Source of the DNA: Kingdonia uniflora
Taxonomy: Eukaryota > Streptophyta > Magnoliopsida > Ranunculales > Circaeasteraceae
Direction: 5' to 3'
Assembly: GCA_014058105.1 (NCBI GenBank)
Contig: JACGCM010000560.1
Span: forward strand, 2,976,001-3,040,000
DNA length: 64,000 nucleotides
Within the stretch, counting starts at the first letter, position 1. Each line of letters opens with the position of its first letter. The notes under the pieces are model-generated. The model did not search any database. It had not been told where the DNA came from and was given only the letters and a program-made list of their open reading frames with translations. This document shows positions 1 to 10,589 of the stretch, piece after piece. Position numbers and translations under genes: made by a program.

Positions 1-22
1 CCAACCCAACAAATTTCGTCTA

Positions 23-228
23 GAGAAATATTAAATACACCCCAAACTCTAAAATGATGCCAGAAGATCAAGAGTGGGGTGAGCTACCTATTTAATCTTT
101 TTCTTAACTTAATTTTATATTTCTAAGAAAATAAAATGGGGTGAGAAAATTAACCTAAAGAAATGAAAATGGGGCGAGGTTAAACTGGGGTGAGCTAATT
201 AAAGAATGGGGTGCATATAAAGTTTCTC
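23..228. mobile_element. Short MITE with 9-bp target duplication
   Basis: The ends are inverted repeats. The left end reads GAGAAATATTAAATACACCCC, and the right end read inward gives GAGAAACTTTATATGCACCCC (one stray T separates it from the duplication). The flanks tttcgtcta (14-22) and ttttgtcta (230-238) differ at one base. The interior repeats the motif ggggtgag several times (about 75, 139, 187). It has no coding capacity. A 9-bp duplication suggests a Mutator-like MITE, but the family is inferred from that length alone. Confidence 0.6.
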
Positions 229-238
229 TTTTTGTCTA

Positions 239-556
239 TAGGACATTTTTTTCAATTCCTAAAATACCCCATCAAATTGATCTAAATTTGCCAAATGATT
301 TGGCTTCTATGACTTTTTCATCTCTCCTCTCTTTGATTATGCGATTTGAACCTTCATTGATCTCCTTCGATCCAAGCATCAACGTTCCAAGACCACATCA
401 TCACCTCCTTCTCAATCTGATGCGCAATGATGGAAGATCAAATCTCTATCTAATAAACCTCAAATTCGATTAATTTCAATTCAAATTTCTCCAATTTTGA
501 TTTTATCTCTCTGATTCAAATTACTCCAAATCGATGAGAGAGTTGAAGATGGAAGA
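239..556. other. Flanking DNA, no gene recognised
   Basis: This is AT- and CT-rich DNA. An ATG-initiated frame of about 60 codons (288-473) has no recognisable motif. The palindromic motif CCAAATGATTTGGC at 291-304 recurs three times near 34.4 kb. Element A entered the sequence gaaga at 552-556. Confidence 0.5.
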
Positions 557-1147
557 TGTAATGGCCTAATTCTGTAAGCTCGTAGTGGCCTGGAATTAGC
601 TCTTACACTAATGTACCAGTGATAAAATCTAATAGAAAGTAAGAAATAACATAGGTATTTAGCGTAGAAAACCTATAAATAGGTTAAAAAACCACGACCT
701 CGGGTTGAGGATTTTTGTAATAGTGATATTTATTGCTTGAGGCTGATATCTTATTTCAAGTGCTCTCGAGACTTAAAAATGCTTGATCTTGTGAATAAGA
801 AGTTTGAAGTTTTTTAGAATTTAGAAAATATAGTTTTCTTAGTAATTTTTCTTGTAATTTTCTTGTCCTTGTCTCTTCTAGAACATATTCTTTATATAAG
901 CCTTTTCCGCAGTTCTTCATCGTGTAGAAGTACATTCTCCGAATAATGTGGTTAGTGGCGGTTGACTGAGTAACTGTTGAGTTCGTGAGAGACAAGTATT
1001 TTGAAGTTTTTCTGTTCGGGCATAACCCACATTTTTCATTAGTTCGTGAAGTAGGTGGTAAGGTTGATTGGAGAAGCCATGTGGAGAATGCGTGGGCTTA
1101 ACATGGATGTAGTTTGAACTAAAAATAGCTCGATTTAGGTAAGATCT
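557..1147 (-). repeat. 3' LTR of element A
   Basis: It aligns along its length with the 5' LTR at 16616-17230 and more loosely with the LTRs of element B. Its outer end is TGTAATGGCC, the reverse complement of an LTR ending in ACA. The inner end has lost the first roughly 20 bases that the 5' LTR has (TGTAGGGGCC...), so the LTR meets the polypurine tract directly. Many substitutions separate the two LTRs, so the insertion is old. Confidence 0.9.
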
Positions 1148-1156
1148 CCCCCTCAC
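1145..1156 (-). other. Polypurine tract of element A
   Basis: On the minus strand it reads GTGAGGGGGAGA, just inside the 3' LTR. Element B has GAGGGGGCGAT at the equivalent place. This is the expected plus-strand primer for reverse transcription. Confidence 0.7.
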
Positions 1157-1474
1157 AACCGAAGTCACGAGTGGCTTGGGTTGAGATAGAATCTTTGGGT
1201 ATATGGGTTAGAAATTTAGATAAGGAAGGAAGTAATAATGGTGTTGACTGCATACAAAATATGCGTGTCAAGAGGGGATCTACGTGCATTGAATGTTGAT
1301 GGGATTATTGATGTATGTGATGGTTAGGGTTTGAAGAGTTTTGTCTGCATTGAATGATGACGCCTAGGGAAACGTTCCGGCACAATAAATATAGGGCTAT
1401 ATAAATAGTACCTGTACCAAGGTTAGTGGCCAAGTATGTTTATTTTGCTGTAATATTCTCTGAAATTGTTGAAG

Positions 1475-2850
1475 ATGGTGAAGACCCGTAAGATGGCTCT
1501 TGAAGAGAGAATTGTTTCTAAAATTCAGAGGTTGAAGTTAAAGTATTTTGGAGATCAATCCTTGAAGAATCTACCCCTGTTCTTGTTCCTCCGACGTATC
1601 AAGGAATGTTGAAAGATGAAGCGACTGAAGCTGAGGAGGAATTTTACTGCGGATAGAGGTTTTACCACGTTGTCTTAACAGGCGAGCAATGTTGGGTTTA
1701 TCTCTGCATTCTTGAGGAAGACAAGGTTGGGGAGGCATATGTAAGGATATGCATGGTGGTTATAGGAGAGGCGGTGATGGTAGTGGAGGGGGAAGTCAGA
1801 GAATGGAAGTCTGCTTCTGCAATTCTATCGCCACTTTACGTTGAGAAGACCTTCAGTTTGAAAAGTTGGTTCAAGCACTGAGTCTCCTACTTTCATAGTT
1901 TTCATTTGAAGTTCATTTAGACTTCGACCAAACTCATGGGAGGGAGGATATTCGTTGTTTCAAATGTCTGCTTTGCATCAGGGTGAAAGATCACTAAAGT
2001 AGAACAAACTAAAGGATTTAACTTTTTAGAGTGCCTAAAAGACTTGTTAGCTTGTAAAAGTACTTAAAAGCATGTAACTGTAAAGTACCTGATGTTGAGT
2101 ACTTGAAAGGCTTATTATCTATAAAGTACCCGATGTTGAGTTCTTGAAAGAGTTGCTATCTGTAAAAGCACTTGAATTTTTTTTAGATGAATAAAATTTG
2201 TTATCAAAACCCTTCGCTGATATAAAATAGAATAACTCTAGAAATCGAGCTGTATGATCCGAAGACTTTCAAATTTTGTATGAAATAAAATGTTTGAGGG
2301 CAGAAAGTAAAAATATTTATAATAATCGAGCTGTTAGAAATTTATCTGTGAAAATGTGTTAAGTGGGAAATATTATTCGATTTATGTGCTGGAAATGTGG
2401 GGGTAAATAAAATCAAAATAAATTGAAAAAGGTTTGGAATAAAGAATCGATCTTGCAGAGGTCGTTCTAAAATATTTGACTTGGAAAGAATAAGCTCGAT
2501 CTAGAATAGTATGAAATGACTGAGTTCGATAGGAAGAAATATGTTCAAATAATTTCTCTCAAGATATTGGGGTTTCTGTTACGAGATAATAGGATAATAT
2601 CACGACTTGTGGGCAATTTGCAGTAAAAATGTATAATTAAGGGGAAAGGAATTTGAAGTTTGGGGAAGGGAATAAGAATGGTGTGGACTCGATCTGAGAG
2701 AATCTGGTATGTTGCTGAAGAGCGGTTGGCATTAAAGATCGCTGAAGTGCGGGAGTAAATTTTTGGATTGTTGGATTAGAAAAAGCAGGGAGCTTCTGAT
2801 TTTGTCCCTTGTGTAAAAGCTGTGAAAACTTAAATGCATGTAACCGTGAG
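1475..2850 (+). pseudogene. aORF2, antisense reading region of element A
   Basis: This region lies between the 3' LTR and aORF1 and is antisense to the retroelement. From the ATG at 1475 it begins MVKTRKM and holds KYFGDQSLK. After a frame slip it gives VPPTYQGM followed by FYC. Element B has MVNTQRI, RYFGDQSLE, IPPTYQGM and FYCM at the matching place on its minus strand (56705-56887). Two further conserved blocks follow: one around VQALS/VQALT (about 1868-1990), and one with RLALKIAEVRE (2725-2760) matching RLAIKIAEVRE in B. The blocks are separated by non-alignable DNA, so they look like exons. The protein is not recognised. Both copies are broken. Boundaries are approximate. Confidence 0.5.
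2043..2175. repeat. Short tandem repeat with unit containing agtacctgatgttgagt
   Basis: About two and a half copies of a unit near 50 bp, containing aagtacc(t/c)gatgttgagt and cttgaaag. Element B has a similar duplicated stretch, with the reverse complement of caggtactttatagataac, at 56190-56235. It lies within the aORF2 region. Confidence 0.5.
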
Positions 2851-3058
2851 TTATCCTGAGTGTGGTGAGGTGAGAGGGAGATTTAGAAAAAAGAGATAAA
2901 AATATATTAAAATATAACGCAAAGGATAATAATGGGAAAGTATTTTTACCGAAAAGGTGTAAGGCATTTGACATGGATAGTGGAGGGGATGCCTCGGTTC
3001 CAAAACTGATGATGGCTCATGTGAGGCTCAATAACTGCTAGCAGTTAGGGAGAGAAAA

Positions 3059-3066
3059 TATAAATA
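3059..3066 (+). promoter_or_regulatory. TATA box of antisense gene aORF1 (element A)
   Basis: TATAAATA is followed by ctgcttcatcttc. Element B has TATAAATA followed by atgcttcatcttc on its minus strand (54904-54911). The upstream agttag(g/a)gagaga also matches. Conservation in two old copies, with poorer conservation around it, argues for a real core promoter. The start site is probably near the ttcatc stretch about 25-30 bp downstream (inference). Confidence 0.65.
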
Positions 3067-3525
3067 CTGCTTCATCTTCGTCAATTAAATATTTCTTAAC
3101 TTTTGAAAACTTGAAGAACAGTGAGAGAGGAAGGAAGAAGAAAAGCAAAAATAGTACTAAAACTTGTGGAGATTTAATTGACAGTGATCATCATTCAAAG
3201 CATGAGAAAATTACTGAAACTGAGTCACGAAGGTAGTTGTACAGTAGCGTGGTGGGGGAAGGATTTGGCGCTGCTTCGGATTCGCATTCTGACATAGAAG
3301 GTTAGAAAAAGATTTGTGATGCATATATGTATGTTTGAAGATCATGTTTTGTTACAAATTACTATTTATAGTAATTTATGAAAACCTGTTTGATTTATGA
3401 TATATGAAAGGTTTTTTGTATATGGCTGACGTATATGTTAAAGATAATGATAGATACCTGGACCTGTCTGTAGGTCGATCGTTAGAAGTATTTGTGTAGG
3501 AAAAAAATCCTTTTTTGTAGTTAAT

Positions 3526-6500
3526 ATGGCGAGTTCCCCTGTAAGTGAGGCATCGACCTCTGGTCGGTCGGCTGAGTCTGAGATTAAAATGTCTGAAAGG
3601 GAGAAAGAAGTAGGTGTTGATCAATTTCCACATTTCTCTGGAAGATTGGTATCATATCCTCCTTGCTCGGATGTATTCAAAGAGTTTTTTAAAGCCAAGG
3701 CTTCTGTAGGAGGTAGATGAGGTAACTGTATAAAACACGTCGGTAGGCAATTTAGGGGCTGCACTGTAGCGACGGGGGAGGAAAATTTTTATTTGTTGGC
3801 AGATTTAGCAAAGGAGAAAAGGGATAGGGGTATAGAAGAATCGATCTCTCTAGAGTATTTTGATAGGAATGTTAAGAATGAACTTTTAGAGAGTTTTTTA
3901 TGTTACGTGTCTCAATTGGAGTACGGGTTGAGTATTTCCCTTAGTAATATGGTGAAAAGGATTATGAACCTCATCGGGGCATGTCCTGTTCAGATGAATG
4001 GGAACATGTGGGAGGTAACAAATGTATGTAAATCTCTGAATACACGATGGGAAGGAGATGGAAGGAGGAGGAGGATATCCTCCGAGGATGTGTTACAGTT
4101 TTATAGGGTAAAAAACTATTCTTCAAGTGGAGGGGAATATTTCTTTGCGAGCTCGACTCGGCCTCGTTTCTTCGACCCGAACTCAGCACGTCGACCATGG
4201 AATGATAATGTGATATGCGCGAAGGGTGATTGCCTTTAGGGAGATGATGAAGAACCCATGAAACTTCTGTTTAGAACTATAAAACAAAGTAAGTATAACA
4301 ATGTATAATGTATGAGATTGACAGTTGAAATTGTATGATGCTCTGCTGATGATAACATCTTGTGCATGAAAACTCCCAAATCTCAGGTGGCGAGGAAAGA
4401 GTCATTATTGAATAAAATTGCTCAGAAAGAGACAGAGCTCGAGGCTGTATTAGAAGAACTTGTCATTAGCAGGAAGAAACGTGTCAACAGCCGAGTTGAT
4501 AAAGTTCAAAAATCTCAGTTGACGAGGCTAATGACAAGTACTGACAACAATAAGAAGAAGGGAACTGATGGGGAAAGACGAGTCAACTTATCCAAACCCC
4601 CTGGAGTAGACTACACAGGGTTACCTTAATCCACTACGTCGAACAAATTAGCTCAAACGTTTCCCAATAAGCAAATGTTAAAGCGTCCTTCGACCACTTA
4701 AACCATGGGAAGTGGTAAGGCCGTAAAAAAGATAAGGGTTGAACCTTTTGAGATGTTGGGGATGATGGTCGTAGAGGATCGACCTGCTATGGAGGACGAT
4801 TTGAAAGGGGTGGAGGTAAAAGATAGGTTGGCTGCTCTTCACGTGGCGGAGAAGATGAGAAAAATGGTTGGTTTATATGCTCGAATGTGTATTATGATGA
4901 ATTTTGTATTATGATTTGAGCTAATTAATGACGTCAAATTGTTTGCTTTTTGTAGGCTCCTCATCCGATGAAGGAAATATTCCTCGGGGTTGAGGAGGAG
5001 GGAGCTGAGCTGAAAAGGAAGAAGATCGAGCTTGAAAAGAATTGCTCGATTAAAAACTGATCTGCTCAAGGAGAGAAAATGGATGGAGGCTCTGAAGGCT
5101 TGGCAAGTAGTGGAGATCAACAATCTACATGCAGAAGAAAGAGCAAACTTGGAGGAGGTGGTAGCTGAGCGTGACAGACTCGGGTGCCACCTTGTGTCAA
5201 AAGGATATTCCAAGGATGAGGTAGATACTATTAGAGCAGACACCTATGTGGAAGAAAAGGAAGGTGAAGAGATTGAAGATGTTGCTGTTGGCATTGTTGA
5301 CGGGGTGGATGGTGTCTCCTTAGACGGTGAGAGACAACCAAGGGGATGACAACCAGCATCCAGAATGAGAAACTGAGAAGGCAGAGTAGTGTGATAGTTT
5401 TGTGATTGTATGAATATTTGGGAATGTTTGTAAGCTGATTGGATATATTTTATCTGTTGGATGGAATTCTACAGGCTAAGTTGCTTTTATAAACCTTGTC
5501 GTATGAACTTAAAGACATATGCCTCAGAATAAAAGATTTTGAGGCAGAGTTTGCTAAGGAGAGAGATGCATCAGCGTCCCTGTTGTCTTCCCAAATAGAG
5601 TTGCAGGTTAGAACAGAGCAAGAAATATTTGATTTCTATGCTTCATTAATATAGAGCTACAAAGTAATAAATCAAGTATAGAGATAGACCAAAAACCTGT
5701 TATCGGCTTAGTGGCAATGGCACTGAAATGGCATACTTGAAATACCAAAGTATTAATAACTTTTAAAAATAAAAAATGTGTACCTTAGATTTGAGAGTAT
5801 ATGTTATGGAACATCTATCTGAGATTGTACTTCGACCTTAAGTTTAAAAGTAGTCTTATACGGTAGATGCCAAAAATAGATATCTTGTTAGAAATGAGTC
5901 ATATGTGGTGGCTGAGTGCTCTGAATCGAAATTGATATAACATACTTGTTATGTGCAGGTCGAATTACAGTCAGCTTGCTTGCGCGAAGATGATGCTCGC
6001 CAATATAACCAAGAATTTGCAGAGGAGTTTGATAGGATAAGGGAAGTAAATAAAGATAGAGAAGATCAACATGTAAAGGTGTATTTCAAGTTTGTTGAGG
6101 CAATACAGACTGTTGTTAACCTAGCTCGAAAGATCGAAGAGAAGGATGCCGAAATCTAGAAAGGGCAAAAAGATCTCGTTGATTTAAAAGAACTTACAGC
6201 AAAACTTAAAAGCCAAAATGGTGCGTTAATGGTAAAGAGTAGGGAGGCTGACATGGCCTGTTATCGTATACAAGCACTGGAAAGATCGGAGGAAGGTTTA
6301 AACCGGTCGATGGTCAGTTTTAAAAATGATTTGATCAAGACAAATAATAATCAGGAGCAAACTTGAGCTGATCTAGCGAATAGCAGGAGTGAGCTAGAGT
6401 GATTAAATAAGAAATTTGTTGATAAAGATAACGAGATGAAGAGAGATCAAGACGATCAATCTACGTCTGAAGTTACAGTTGATCAACTGACTACAGCTTT

Positions 6501-7475
6501 ACCTGCCAAAGATTTTGAATTTTGGACGGTACAGTGCAAGTGTGATGAGTTGACCCAAAGAGTGGCGCAATTGAAGACCGAATTAGCGCAGGCCAATTCA
6601 TGTGTTAGACACGCTGAGGCTGAAGAGCGCTCGAGGAAGAATAAAAATGATGCCAAGGTCTTCCTTGTGCAAGGAGATATTATCAGCCTATCAGGTCGAA
6701 TAAGAGGGCTAAAGGGAGATATGGCACGAATTCAAGGTCATGTGCAAAAAGGAAATAAGAAGTTAATGGAGTGCCAATGGAAGTTGGAAGCTACTCTTTC
6801 CAGGGAATATGGTTTAGAGTGGACTACCAGAGGTAAGGATATTTTGATACAGCATAAAGATGAAATGTTATAGAAGATTTCGGATGTAGAGGAACTGAAC
6901 TGGGAGATTAAGGTACTACGTGCTCAGGTGGCAGATTTGGACGCAATTAATCTAGCTGAATTAGCAAAAGCCAAAAAAAATTATAAGAGAACTTTGCTTT
7001 CACAGATTAGGTAGATAGAGAAATAATATGGTTAAAAGAACGGTATACGAGGTCGGAAGAACGCCTTCGAAGGATAGAGTGAATTTCTCTAGGTCGGTTG
7101 TAACTGAGGCATCGCACTTAGAATTGTTTAGGGTAGTTATTACCTATTTTGTAGAGGAGGTAAAAAAGATTGAGTTAGAAAGAGATACCTTGTTCAACAG
7201 TTTGTCAGACAGGGGATGTATTTGTAGAGCTGATGTAGATCGAGAAAATTGTATGCAGTCCATGGAAACGGATCTAGGCCCTCAACCTGCTGAATTGATA
7301 GAGTATGGCAGGATTATTGCGACTGCTCCAGCTTGAGAATTTATGGTTGATCGGCCTCCAACTACAAGGGGAGCTCAAGACTTTATGGTTGATTGACCTC
7401 CTATTTTAACGGAAACCGTAGCTGATATCTTAAAAGCAAAAAAAGGATCTATTCTAGAGGTTGTATATGTGACAT
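3526..7475 (+). pseudogene. aORF1, spliced antisense coiled-coil gene of element A
   Basis: This is a multi-exon gene antisense to the retroelement. A 5'-UTR acceptor (tttttgtag, 3512-3520) precedes the ATG at 3526 (MASSPVSEASTSGRSAESE). Exon 1 encodes a globular region of about 250 residues, ending with YFFASSTRPRFFDPNS and a donor AAA|GTAAGT at 4289. Further acceptors are seen at 4955 (tttttgtag) and 5958 (tgtgcag). The rest is Lys/Glu-rich coiled coil to about 7475. Element B keeps the same start, donor and acceptors on its minus strand. The N-terminal part resembles the 'putative gypsy-type transposon' family (Transposase_28) often found in plant gypsy extra ORFs; that is my recollection and needs an HMM check. 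Breaks: TGA at 3718 where B has Trp, and TAG or TGA at 6157, 6365 and later. Confidence 0.75.
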
Positions 7476-7510
7476 AAAATAAAAAGTAGTTGTTGCAGGC
7501 AAGTTGAAAA

Positions 7511-8150
7511 ATGAAAGCTAGTATTACATTTACTTTATCTTATGTCTGTTAGAGTCTTTGATGTAAAACAAGTGTTAGCTTAGTTTTAATCACAAAGATT
7601 GAGTATAGTCAACCATACCAAGTATTATCTTTGATTTAGCTGGTATGATATCGTAGCCATATTGAGGTAGATGAAGCAAGTTTTACCTTTGCTTTATCTT
7701 ATGTCTGGCAGAGTCTTTGATGTAAAATAAGTATTACCTTAGTTTTAATCGCAAATATTTAGTAGAGTCAGCCAAACTAAGTGTTATCTTTGATTTAACT
7801 GGTATGTTATCGTAGCCATATTGAGGTAGATGAAAGCTAGTTTTACCTTTGCTTTTTCTTATGTCTGGTAGATTCTTTAATGTAAAACAAGTATTACCTT
7901 AGTTTTAATCGCAAAAATTTAGTAAAGTCAGCTAAACCATGTGTTATCCTTGATTTAACTGGTATGATGTCACAACCATATAGAGGTAGATGAAAGCTAG
8001 TTTTACCTTTGCTTTATTTTATGTTTGGTAGAGTTTTTAATGAAAAACAAGTGTTACTTTAGTTTTAATCATATATATTTAGTAAAGTCGTCCAAACCAA
8101 GTATTATTCTTGATATAACTGGCATAGAAGTCGATTGAAAGCTATTATTA
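7511..8150. repeat. Tandem repeat, about 160-bp monomer, four copies (element A)
   Basis: Copies start near 7511, 7671, 7830 and 7990 at atgaa(a)gc(t)ag, with a fragment near 8134, so the spacing is 159-160 bp. Each holds ttacctttgctttatcttatg and a stretch ending in attgaggtag. It lies between aORF1 and pol. Element B has about two copies at the same place (49419-49770). Tat-type elements are known to carry such repeats and can seed satellite DNA. Confidence 0.85.
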
Positions 8151-8308
8151 TCAATGCTTTAATTTATGTATTGTCTATAAAGTAGAGAGATGTATGTGAG
8201 AAAAACTTGTAAGTTTCATTAAATAGAAAATGATGTACATTGGATTGAAATGGAAATCTCACTTTTGGAATGGAAAAAGAGAGAAAGTGAATTGGAGTAG
8301 TGAGAGAC

Positions 8309-9600
8309 TTAACGAAAGTACCATTTCAGTCGCCTTGTGTTCCAAGGACTTTAAATATGGATTCCCTCTTCTATCATAAGGTAATATGATCCCAGGCCTG
8401 AGAGACTTGTGATAAAGAATGGACCCCCTCAATTTTCTATAAGTTTCCCAGCCCGAGGCTCTTTGCGGTGCTGAGGTATTTCTCTAAGGACGAGGTCATC
8501 AATTTGGAAGGTACAGCTTCTGACTCTTTTGTTGTACGAACTGGCCAGCATGTGGTGATATCGACCTAGGTTAGCGATGACATGCTCCCTGATTTCATCG
8601 ATCTAATTGAGATTGCAAGCCAATTCGAACTCATTTTCCTCATTAGTGAGCTCGTGATCTTTGACTGGATGATGGTATTTGGAGGGAATGACAGCCTCGG
8701 TGCCGTAGGCTAGAAGAAATAGAGTGCATCCTGTCAACAATCGTAGAGTGGTAAGATATGCCCATAAGATATATGGAAGTTCCCGAACCCAATTTCTTTT
8801 TTTTTCTGAGAGTGTAGCCTTTTCTTGAGTCCATCCACGATGGTTTTGCTGGTGATTTTGGCTTGGTCATTGCCTTGGAGATGGTAGGGATTGGACGGTG
8901 AGTGGATAATTTTGTGTTAATTGAAGAAAACTATGACTTTTTCTCTAATAAGTTGGGGCCCATTATCGATACGAATTAGGTGAGGGCACCCAAATCGAGT
9001 GATAATGTGTTCCCAGATAAAAGAGATGACCACTTCTTCTCTGGTTTGATAGAGTGGAACTTCTTCTACCAATTTTTTAAAATAATTGGTACCTACGAAT
9101 AGGTGACGGTGGTTATCTAGAGAATTAGTAAATTTTATGACAAGATCGAGTGCACATCGTTTGAATGGCCAAAATACCTTTCTTACATGGAGTTTGAGCG
9201 CAGGAGCGCAGATTATCTATCCATGTCGTTGACATGCATCATATTTGCGTGAGTACTCTTCCGCTTGCTTGTGTATTCCGAGCATGAACACTCTTTCTGT
9301 AATGGCTCTATTTACCAGTGATCGACCTATGGCCTGGGGGCCACAAGTCCCTTCATGTAGATCGTGGAGCATCTTGTCCGCTTTCTATTTGGAGAGGCAT
9401 TTATGGTAAGGCTCCATGACTGAGCGATAGTATAAAGTACCGTTTTGATTAGTATAACACTTTAAGTTGTTTATCAGCTATCGGCACTCTTTTGGATCTG
9501 CTGGAATGGGACCTTTGCATTTGTTGTCGATACCGAGATAAACTAAGAAAGGCTTTCGCCAATCGTCATCTCCCCCTTTATCACCCTGAGTGTTGATCGT
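8309..9600 (-). pseudogene. Integrase domain of element A pol
   Basis: Retroviral-type integrase, which would insert the cDNA into the genome. The reading ends TRRLKWYFR then TAA (8309-8311), matching TRRLKRYYH in B, so pol has no chromodomain. The HHCC finger region lies near 9230-9400 (reverse of 'WPSM...AEEYSRKY'). The normal catalytic block Gln-Gly-Asn-Gly-Gln-Ala-Glu is here QGNDQAK, with Lys (codon 8857-8859) where the third acid of the DDE triad should be. Element B has Lys at the same place. Several stops and frame slips interrupt the frame. Confidence 0.8.
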
Positions 9601-9654
9601 GCATACAAAAATACGATCAATGTTGGTGGTTAAAATCATTTCGATCAGGAGATA

Positions 9655-10566
9655 TCAAGCTTCTGTGCCTAAGACCCCGGCTAGATACGCTAAGGAATCG
9701 ACGCGTCTATTTTCACCTCGAGGAAGATAATCAAGAGCTGCTTGCACAAACTTGCTCATCCTATCTGCAACGAGTGTTGCGTATTCGATCATCTTGTCAT
9801 TCTTCTTGTATTTTCCAGAGTAATGGTGAACGATGAGTAACAAATCTGTATAAACAGAGAGTTCTGGGACGCCAAACTCAGGAGCATGATCGAGTCCATG
9901 AATGTGAGCTTCGTACTCGGTGACATTATTTGAGGCCTCAAAATCAACGCAGATTGATTTCTTAATTCTGTCGTTGGAAGGGGTAATCAATGCGATTCCT
10001 ATTCTTGACCTTGCGGGTCTTGCTGATCAATTTGTAATAGGTCTCCACCATTTCCTTGTAATCCATTTAGCTCGCTCATCAAATGCTTTGGGGGTTGGGT
10101 CTTCTGTAACTTCCCCTGCAAGGTTAGGATCGTGCTCCTCCCACTCGGGATCCTCCATTAGAAAATCTGCGAGAAAATTGGCAATGGCCTGACCCTTTTT
10201 AGAATGACGTTGTTCAAACTTGATATCATGTTCTCCCAAACTGATTGACCACTGTTGTACTCTCCTTGATTTTTCTTTCTTGGACAGAACCTCCCGAAGT
10301 TGGTAGTTCATCATGACTTTGACTAAATAAGCTTGGAAGTAGTGCTTGAGTTTCTATGAAGTATAAACAAGAGTAAGATCAAGTTTCTTAATTTTAGAGT
10401 ACCTCGTTTCCGCTGGAGTGAAGGTTTTGCTGAAGAAGTAGGTTGGTTTTTCAATTTTTCTTTCAAGTCGAATAAGAACCAAGCTGAGTAAAGTATCTGT
10501 AACTGCTTGGTAGATAATTAGTTCCTCATTATCTATTCGTGTGCTCATGATGGGAGACTTCCCCAA
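9655..10566 (-). pseudogene. RNase H and archaeal-type RNase H of element A
   Basis: Two RNase H modules lie in order. The first (about 10566-10230) has the classic PTYFFSKTFTPAETRYSKIE-like block and ends near KEKSRRVQQWSISLGEHDIK. The second (9990-9655) has ASNNVTEYEAHIHGLDHA and ENRRVDSLAYLAGVLGTEA, the pattern of the additional archaeal-type RNase H that marks the Tat clade. It is frame-broken between the two. The domain would degrade RNA in RNA/DNA hybrids during reverse transcription. Confidence 0.82.
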
Positions 10567-10589
10567 ATAGGTTTTGAGATCCTGAAAAG

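Noticed and set aside
288..473. 61-codon open frame near the window start
   Set aside because: There is no family motif, it sits in low-complexity CT-rich DNA, and no promoter or splice context supports it.
7511..8150. A CRISPR array
   Set aside because: The repeats are 160-bp units without short unique spacers, in a plant retrotransposon.
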